Source of the DNA: Epiperipatus broadwayi
Lineage: Eukaryota > Onychophora > Udeonychophora > Euonychophora > Peripatidae
Assembly (NCBI GenBank): GCA_028023455.1
Contig: JAQFVV010012422.1
Coordinates: 6,817,710-6,881,709 of the forward strand
Reading direction: 5' to 3'
DNA length: 64,000 bases
A program made the position numbers and the translations under genes. Position 1 is the first letter of the stretch, and each line of letters opens with the position of its first letter. The notes under the pieces are model-generated. The model had not been told where the DNA came from and made no database searches. It saw nothing but the letters and a program-made list of their open reading frames with translations. This document shows positions 58,388 to 64,000 of the stretch, one piece after another.

Positions 58388-58665
58388 ATATTATAAGGGA
58401 ATTAAACTCAGACTTTCAAACTCTTTATGTCTACCCAATCCATCTTATATTACAGGTACACATGATCACATACATGTGAAAAAAATATAAATGATTTCCA
58501 ATATACATATTTCATGCTGTACCAGCACTCATCAGTTGGTCCAGATCAGCATTTATTAGTGCTCGGTTTATATTAAGATAGCAAATGTTCAAACTTTAAT
58601 GGACAAGCTTCAATATTCTCCACTCTCCAACTCTTCATCCATCCATTTCATTGAAAACCTGAGGA
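58388..58665 (-). repeat. FB-A arm with intact hammerhead
   Basis: Minus-oriented: tail GGAATTAAACTCAGACTTTC, GATCACATACATGTG, hammerhead 58493-58547, then leader TTAGTGCTCGGTTTATATT, CTTTAATGGACAAGCTTC and CCATTTCATTGAAAA at the inner end. Complete single arm. Confidence 0.85.
58493..58547 (-). ncRNA. Hammerhead ribozyme HHR-1, fully intact
   Basis: On the minus strand: CTGATGA (complement of 58529-58535), helix II GTGCTG with CAGCAT around GTA (five Watson-Crick pairs and one G-U), GAAA (complement of 58510-58513), helix III ATA with TAT around TG, cleavage residue A (complement of 58502). Helix I pairs CCAA with TTGG, then after a GGA bulge GATCT with AAATC (one mismatch). A bulge in helix I facing loop II is where natural hammerheads make tertiary contacts. 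Every invariant base is present. Activity is inferred. Confidence 0.85.
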
Positions 58666-58824
58666 TAGAATACTCAATGCCCTTGTTGATAATAATATTA
58701 TATATCCATGTTGATCTTAAGTCAATCCGATCACTCACATATCGGACTTTAATATGTCCATTTAATTATACAGAAGAGGGATGGTCAGAATATAGGCTGT
58801 ATATATATATATATTAGCTATACT

Positions 58825-59152
58825 AAACTTAATGTAATTATAAGGAATTTGAACTCAGACTTTCAAGCTCTTTATGATTATCCAATCCATCTTATATAAC
58901 CGATACACATGACTACATACATGTATATGAAAAATATAAATGATCTCCAATATATGTATTTTGTTCAGCATGAAATACATATATTGGAGATCAATTATAT
59001 TTTTCACATGTATGCGGTCATGGGTATTGGTTTATAAGATGGATTGGATAGATGTAAGGAGCTTGAAAGCCTGAGCTTAAATCCCTCCTAATTACATTAA
59101 ATTTAGTATAGATAATATACATATATTTAAATATTATTTATATATATATAAG
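58825..59152. repeat. FB-A foldback pair, hammerhead partly lost
   Basis: Minus-oriented arm (58825-58955) and plus-oriented arm (58965-59150) are near-identical inverted copies meeting at TTTGTTCAGCATGAAATACA. Both tails end in the tRNA-like segment (GAACTCAGACTTTCAAGCTC and its complement). The CTGATGA half is deleted at the centre, leaving one helix II strand and GAAA. Confidence 0.85.
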
Positions 59153-59154
59153 TA

Positions 59155-59290
59155 TGATCATATATTTTTTTATTTTTAATAATTATTATACAATTATTGT
59201 ATAAAAATAATCATGAATCTTAATAAACTTTGCAAAAAAAAAATATCAAGTTTTTGGTTATTTCAAATATTTTCTCTAACTGATCACCAA
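59155..59290 (+). repeat. Repeat F, copy 2, second part
   Basis: TTAATAATTATTATACAATTATTG, AATAATCATGAATCTT and CAAGTTTTTGG match 52.31-52.40 kb in order. Confidence 0.5.
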
Positions 59291-59295
59291 AATAT

Positions 59296-59748
59296 AATTA
59301 ATAATCTTTGTTAGTCATACATTAGACTAGAGACTATCCATTTATTAAATAATATTTCTGTAATTTAATTTTCACTACTTATCTCTCACACAAGGTAGGA
59401 ACTGGTTTCTATGTGTTTTTAACATCTTGTGGAGGGGTGTAATTATAAACAGATGACCAAAGACATGTAAAAAAGATGTACAATTCCCAATATTCACATT
59501 TCAGGCTGAACCAGCATTTTTTAGTTGGCTCAGATCACATTCTCTTACATATATCTTTATTATTGTTCTGTATATATATAGCTAAATACAACAGTTTAAA
59601 TGATAAGTGTCAAATTTTCTGCCCTCACAACTTTGCCATAAAGTGCTTGATGGAGGTATCCGTTAGGTATTAAAAGTGGATAGAAATCAGTCCCTACCTT
59701 GCATGAGAGATGTGAAGTGAAAATTAAATTACAGAAATATTAAATACC
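59296..59748. repeat. FB-B monomer with inverted end
   Basis: Unit start GTTAGTCATACATTAGACTAGAG, inverted termini (AATATTTCTGTAATTTAATTTTC at 59355; its complement at about 59717-59740), decayed HHR-1 at 59482-59536 and the AACTTTGCCATAAAGTGC unit end. Same design as 38.63-39.11 kb. The ORF 59476-59673 inside is meaningless. Confidence 0.78.
59482..59536 (-). ncRNA. Hammerhead motif HHR-1, decayed
   Basis: CTGATGA has become CTAAAAA; helix II mostly pairs and GAAA (complement of 59499-59502) is kept. Dead ribozyme. Confidence 0.6.
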
Positions 59749-59990
59749 CAAGTAGCCTCAAAATGGATTACAAAAAACTAAATTCCTCAAACATATGAAG
59801 GCAGAACTAAAATATTTTAATCATATCAACTATTCAATTGACTTTCAGTTAAAGAATTAACATATTACTATATCCAGATATAAAATAATAATAGAGGGAT
59901 TTAATCAAAGGATTTTCAGTATATATTCATCCTTCACTCCATCTCAAAACAACTGATACACATGCCCACACACATGTGAAAAAGATAAAT

Positions 59991-60044
59991 GATCCCTAAT
60001 ATATGTATTTTGTGCAGAGCCAGCATTCATCAGTTAGACCAGAT
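59991..60044 (-). ncRNA. Hammerhead motif HHR-1, decayed
   Basis: CTGATGA present (complement of 60027-60033), helix II has two mismatches, GAAA reads AAAA. Inactive by expectation. Confidence 0.6.
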
Positions 60045-60415
60045 TATAATCTCTCATGCATATATACAACTAGTGTTTGGCTTATATCAAGATAATAATT
60101 CCTTAAACTTTAGTGAAGAGGCTTTAATCTCCTCAACTTTCCAACAATTCAGTCATCCATTTCATTGAAAAACCAATGATGAAATGATCAAATGGTTTGA
60201 TAATATGAAGGGTTAGGTTGACATAATGTTTACATGGGTATGACTACAATATCAAATCCATCAAGGACTTTGAGCATTCCACCATTGGTTTTTCAATGAA
60301 ATGGATGGTTGAATTGTTGGAAAGTTGAGAAGATTGAAGCCTGTTCATTAACGTTTAAAGAATTCCTATCTTGATATAAGCTAAGCACTGATTGTATGCA
60401 TGTGTGGAAGATTTT

Positions 60416-60466
60416 GATCTGGCCCAATTAATGAGTGCTGGCTCATGAAATATGTATATGGAGATC
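60416..60466 (+). ncRNA. Hammerhead motif HHR-1, decayed
   Basis: CTGATGA reads TTAATGA, helix II lost three bases, GAAA present. Inactive by expectation. Confidence 0.55.
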
Positions 60467-60570
60467 ATTTATCTTTTTCACATGTGTGTAGTCATATGCA
60501 TCGTTTGGAGTGGAGGATGTATATAGATTGAAAATCCTAAGTTCAAATCCGTCTATTTACTATAATAAAC

Positions 60571-61560
60571 AGTCAGTATACTGAATGCATAGGTTAATAA
60601 TAATAAGGAAGTCAATAAATAGTGTGTTTTTATTTTTAAATATCTGCTATTCACTCTACAATAATTTTCTTCAAGTTTGATCAACATTTATTGTTTAACG
60701 TGACATCGAACAATAAACGTTAAAATTAAAGGAATTTATTTTCAAATCCATTTAGACAACAACCTAACCGACTATTAACTGCCTATTGAATCTCGTGAAA
60801 AGAAAAAAAGAACATGACAGAAAATTTATTACATCATTAAAACTTTTAATAAGTAAGCACTTTTAACTTGTCTAATATTAGGTCGAAGGAATTGCAGATT
60901 TAACTATATTTTTAAGATTAGTATATCATTCATGCCGTTGCATAAATTATAAACTTCAACTTTATCAATAAAGATACTAAATGGAAAAAAGCAATAATTT
61001 TTCTAACTGTAAGAGATGAAGTCTGAAAGTTCAATACTTGAGTAACTCTAAACTTAAAGGCAATGTCAAATTATCTTAGATGATGATCACGTGATCATAT
61101 GGCCTAGTGATTCCATTCTACTTGATAATGGAAAACTTGATGTATATGTTACAACACTTTATAATCAGCAGACCACAGTTAAGAAATAAAATCTTATTAT
61201 ACAATAAAATAAAAAAACAATAAACCATAAGCACACATAGCTACTTGATTACCATATGGAAATCAAATCATTCTAAACAATGTTTAAAATTAACCAATAG
61301 AATATCAAAAATCTGTTATAATGACAACACTAATTAACCAATAGAATGCCAGCAATGTGTGGCCATGGCAACATTAATTAAGCAATAGAACTTCAGCATT
61401 AGGCACCAACCAATAAAAAATCAGCAATCTGTTGTCAAGGCAACACTGAATACTACCAAGACAATAGATTTCTGATATGTGAAAAGTAACAAGCAGGAGT
61501 TTAAAACAAAATGTTGCCCATGTGTGAATAAACAGATTTTTTTGATAACACTGAATTAAT
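60571..61560. other. AT-rich DNA without recognisable gene
   Basis: A short motif, AACCAATAGAAT followed by CAGCAA or a close variant, recurs three or four times at 61300-61450, suggesting a small tandem duplication. No gene. Confidence 0.5.
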
Positions 61561-61567
61561 TTTTGAA

Positions 61568-61745
61568 CTAGAGCTAAACTAGGCATATCATTAGAAGAGA
61601 TAGTAGATAGACAATTGAAATCTTAAACTGGATCTCAAAAGTTACAAAAGACTCAGAAAGTGATCACATGTCAGATAGATGGATGATATAAGGAAGTTTG
61701 TTCAAGTGATATGGAAGAAGAAAAGCTATGGATCAGAAAATTGGT
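61568..61745 (+). pseudogene. RTE 3' end, truncated copy
   Basis: AGAAGAGATAGTAGATAGACAATTGAAATC, then the RPHVRWMD-like region, ending in a decayed form before the true 3' end. Confidence 0.78.
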
Positions 61746-61919
61746 ATTAGCACTATGTGATTAGTCATGTAGTAAACAAACATGGATTGGTTGCTCAACA
61801 ACAAGCATCAGTCAGCAAGATTCCCATACTTTCTTCTTCTTACTCTCAGTTTTCCTCTTAACACAATTTAAACTACATAAATGAAATATAAAAAAGAAAA
61901 TAAGCAGGAATTAAAAACA

Positions 61920-62195
61920 AAATCATTGACATAAAAAGAAATTGAAATGGAACTGGCTGGACATATGTCTAGAAGAAACAGAAATAGATAGACAATTGAA
62001 GTTTTGAATTGAATCTGAGAAATTTTAAAAAAAAAAAACAACCTAGAAAGAGACCAAATAAGAGGTGGATGAATAAGATAAAAAAATTGTCTCAATGATG
62101 TGAAAGAAGAGATGACATAGATCAGAGAAACTGGATTACCCATGAGAAGCCTTCATCTTACAGTAGCTAAATGGTAGCTCAAATGATGATGATGA
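61920..62195 (+). pseudogene. RTE 3' end, truncated copy
   Basis: KRN-WNWLDICLEE-like region (GAAATGGAACTGGCTGGACATATG), an internal A run near 62027, then to CTTCATCTTACAGTAGCTAAATGG and terminal ATGATGATGATGA. The minus-strand frame 61868-62143 is a shadow. 62.2-62.6 kb beyond is AT-rich. Confidence 0.82.
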
Positions 62196-62813
62196 CTGCA
62201 AGACCCACTAATTATAAGTCTCATTAAAATTTTGTAATTATTGAAATTATAATTAAGCAAGAAAAACTGGTAACATTTTATACAGAAATGCCTAGCAATG
62301 AATCAGATAATTATTAATAGTTAAGATCTGAATCAGGGCCAGCGGTCAAATATAGAATCAATGACTGTTGGACCCAAATGTAAATGTCAGTACAGAGAAG
62401 AGGTATAATCAGAAGGTGAAAAAAATATACTTAGTTAAGGTATGTTAGCTTTTGCAAAACAATATTCCTAAGTTGTATGCCCAATCTGTAAATTAATTAT
62501 TTATATAAAATAATCTATATCATACCTCACAATGGTAAAACTAAAATATACTTATGTTTACTAAAGTTTTACTACATTAAGTGCAGTGAGTCATTATTTA
62601 TTAATTCTTACATGTAAATAGGGGGCTTGAACTCAGAATTTTTCAGTCTGTTTATCATTCATTCTACTTCAAGCAACCTGATACACATGACCACACATGT
62701 GAAAAAGATACAATCCCCAATATATATATGTTAAAACGAAGATTTGCACGGGTTAAATATATAAAATACATATTTTGCGGGTTCATCCATGTTAAAAACT
62801 TTTAATATTAATA

Positions 62814-62855
62814 TACTGACATTTCGACTTGGTCACACAAGCCATCCACAGAGTT
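62814..62855 (-). ncRNA. Hammerhead-like relic at Penelope end, minus copy
   Basis: CTGTGGA instead of CUGANGA (complement of 62845-62851), one extra T, six-pair helix II (GGCTTG with CAAGTC), GAAA (62822-62825 complement), TGTC, helix I of three pairs. A6 is mutated, so it is probably inactive. Confidence 0.5.
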
Positions 62856-62939
62856 ATAAAAGGTAGAAAGACAGTTGTAGAGGCGCTACAATCACTGATT
62901 TGAATAAAATGTTAAAATTCCACCAATAGCAAAAATGTT

Positions 62940-63194
62940 AAATTTAGGAATGTTTTTTAAAAAAATCTTTCCAAATAGGAGGAAGTTTGCATGTATCATC
63001 TCGCTTATTGATACAATCTGGCCTTTTAAGTATCTCAATGGCTTCTCTAATTTTGCATTGGTAGAGATTATCACATCTGGATATGATCCTGGTATTAGAA
63101 AAATCAATTTTATGACCTGAATCTATAGTATGGAGTGAGAGTGCTGATAATGATGAGTGTTGTTTAACTGCATTAGCATGCTCATCTCTCCTAA
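62940..63194 (-). pseudogene. Penelope-like GIY-YIG C-terminal fragment, minus copy
   Basis: Minus-strand frame with RRDEHANAVKQHSSLSALSL, HTIDSGHKIDFSNT, then REAIEILKRPDCINKRDD and LPPIWKDFFKKHS. The H-x-GH-x-DF pattern and the REAIEI-PIW end are typical of the segment following GIY-YIG in Penelope-like proteins. The reverse transcriptase is absent. Confidence 0.85.
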
Positions 63195-63199
63195 CATAG

Positions 63200-63480
63200 G
63201 TATGAGTAATCGTCGCATCAGTCTTAGGAGAGATGAGCATGCTAATGCAGTTAAACAACACTCATCATCATCAGCACTCTCACTCCATACTATAGATTCA
63301 GGTCATAAAATTGATTTTTCTAGTACCAGGATCATATCCAGATGTGATAATCTCTACCAATGCAAAATTAGAGAAGCCATTGAGATACTTAAAAGGCCAG
63401 ATTGTATCAATAAGCGAGATGATACATGCAAACTTCCTCCTATTTGGAAAGATTTTTTTAAAAAACATTCCTACATTTAA
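63200..63480 (+). pseudogene. Penelope-like GIY-YIG C-terminal fragment, plus copy
   Basis: Plus-strand frame starting in sequence 5' to that kept in the minus copy (MSNRRIS), then the same RRDEHANAVKQ to FKKHSYI segment. It differs from the minus copy at only a few positions, so both inserted together or one was copied from the other. The ATG at 63157 is not a native start, because the frame begins in the minus copy and crosses the junction. Confidence 0.87.
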
Positions 63481-63563
63481 CATTTTTGCTATTGGTGGAA
63501 TTTTAACATTTTATTCAAATCAGTGATTGTAGCGCCTCCACAACTGTCTTTCTACCTTTTATA

Positions 63564-63604
63564 ACTCTGTGGATGGCTTGTGTGACCAAGTTGAAACGTC
63601 AGTA
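63564..63604 (+). ncRNA. Hammerhead-like relic at Penelope end, plus copy
   Basis: CTGTGGA (63567-63573), helix II GGCTTG with CAAGTT, GAAA (63593-63596), CGTC with C63600, helix I ACT with AGT. Same A6 change as the minus copy, so the change predates the duplication. Confidence 0.5.
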
Positions 63605-64000
63605 TATTAATATTAAAAGTTTTTTAAATAACACGGATGAATTCGCAAAATATGTATTTTATATATATATTTCATGTAGAACTAAGCACTCATCAGTTGG
63701 ACTAGAACATAATCTACTGGAGATCGTGTATCTTTTTTGACACATGTGTGGTCATTTGTATTGGCTTCTTGAAATAGAATGGAAGATGAATAGACTGCAA
63801 AATCCTGAGTTCACATTCCTCTATTTACATATATAAAAAGAGTTAGTATAAACAAATTACATACTGCCTTAGAATTGCATAATCTTTACATGACAAAAGT
63901 CATTTCCTGAATTATTTCATGCATAATAATCACAGTCTATTTCAATTCAAGTATTAAACTTCTCACTTTAAGAATGTTTTTTAAGAATATGTAACTATTG

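Larger units (their letters stand above)
59925..60570. repeat. Full FB-A foldback, about 640 bp
   Basis: The most complete FB-A copy: minus arm (about 59940-60165), unpaired middle of ~120 bp (60166-60285) and plus arm (60286-60560). The arms pair over more than 200 bp, including CCATTTCATTGAAAAACCAATG and its complement. Decayed hammerheads lie at 59991-60044 (minus) and 60416-60466 (plus). The outer tails carry the B-box-like GTTCAAATCC. Confidence 0.88.
62760..63666. mobile_element. Two Penelope-like 3' ends, head to head
   Basis: Minus copy 62760-63194 and plus copy 63224-63666 are near-identical inverted repeats around 29 nt. Each encodes the C-terminal part of the GIY-YIG endonuclease region, then a non-coding end with a hammerhead-like relic. 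Both are truncated at almost the same point inside GIY-YIG. Confidence 0.88.
62620..63835. repeat. FB-A foldback split by a Penelope pair
   Basis: Left FB-A tail (minus, 62620-62735) and the rest of the same arm (63662-63715, including the CTGATGA half of the hammerhead) are separated by the Penelope inverted repeat at 62760-63666. A plus-oriented FB-A arm follows (63716-63835). The split point lies in helix III of the hammerhead. Confidence 0.8.

Noticed and set aside
62935-63120. Opposite-strand 61- and 71-codon ORFs in the Penelope palindrome
   Set aside because: They mirror the GIY-YIG fragments and occur twice only because the region is an inverted repeat.
1-64000. CRISPR arrays, bacterial operons, phage or plasmid genes
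   Set aside because: Direct repeats are microsatellites or dispersed transposons; there are no ribosome binding sites or compact genes, and the elements are eukaryotic.

Overview
The window looks like a repeat-dominated intergenic or intronic stretch of a very AT-rich animal genome. The evidence is an RTE-type non-LTR retrotransposon with a FADD reverse transcriptase box, Penelope-like elements with a GIY-YIG domain, tRNA-derived SINEs with A-tails, long foldback repeats and GATA and TA microsatellites. I recognise no host protein-coding gene, rRNA or functional tRNA, and most open frames are chance frames in AT-rich DNA. The species cannot be named from sequence alone. An invertebrate is most likely, and a mollusc, chelicerate or other AT-rich phylum would fit.

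Layout. 1-3.2 kb: AT-rich DNA with reverse-strand LINE remnants. 3.2-9.8 kb: dense repeats, including three kinds of hammerhead-ribozyme-like motif (near 3.5, 4.25/5.95 and 5.1 kb), a 115-bp near-perfect inverted repeat, a large non-coding repeat (blocks Y, X, Z) and a palindrome at 8.4-8.8 kb with a hammerhead-like core on each strand. 13.3-16.0 kb: the best preserved element, an RTE retrotransposon with endonuclease, reverse transcriptase and C-terminal part, broken by one frameshift. 17-27 kb: truncated RTE copies, tRNA-derived SINEs and a second, inverted copy of the Y/X/Z repeat with changed block order. 28.4-29.7 kb: a decayed Penelope-like element. 34-42 kb: three copies of the C-terminal end of a second LINE, another hammerhead-bearing repeat, and an RTE relic interrupted by a 300-bp tandem array with hammerhead motifs and by a SINE with a 12-bp target duplication. 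42-57 kb: a MITE-like palindrome, microsatellites, SINEs and RTE scraps. 57.8-63.9 kb: a cluster of hammerhead-bearing foldback repeats, one split by two head-to-head Penelope ends.

The main signal is a set of unrelated-looking repeat families that all carry the hammerhead core (CUGANGA, helix II, GAAA, short helix III, UH cleavage site, helix I). The most abundant, called HHR-1 here, has one copy with every core base intact (58493-58547, minus strand), one with a single helix II mismatch (41048-41102, plus strand) and about ten decayed copies. One HHR-1 subfamily is a tandem dimer with a 300-bp period, as expected for retrozymes that spread through circular RNA. Others form foldbacks with the ribozyme on both strands. 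The RTE and Penelope proteins could supply reverse transcriptase for such non-autonomous elements, but this is inference. Family names (HHR-1 to HHR-4, FB-A, FB-B, SINE-A/B/C, LINE-2, repeats E, F and YXZ) are provisional labels for this window.
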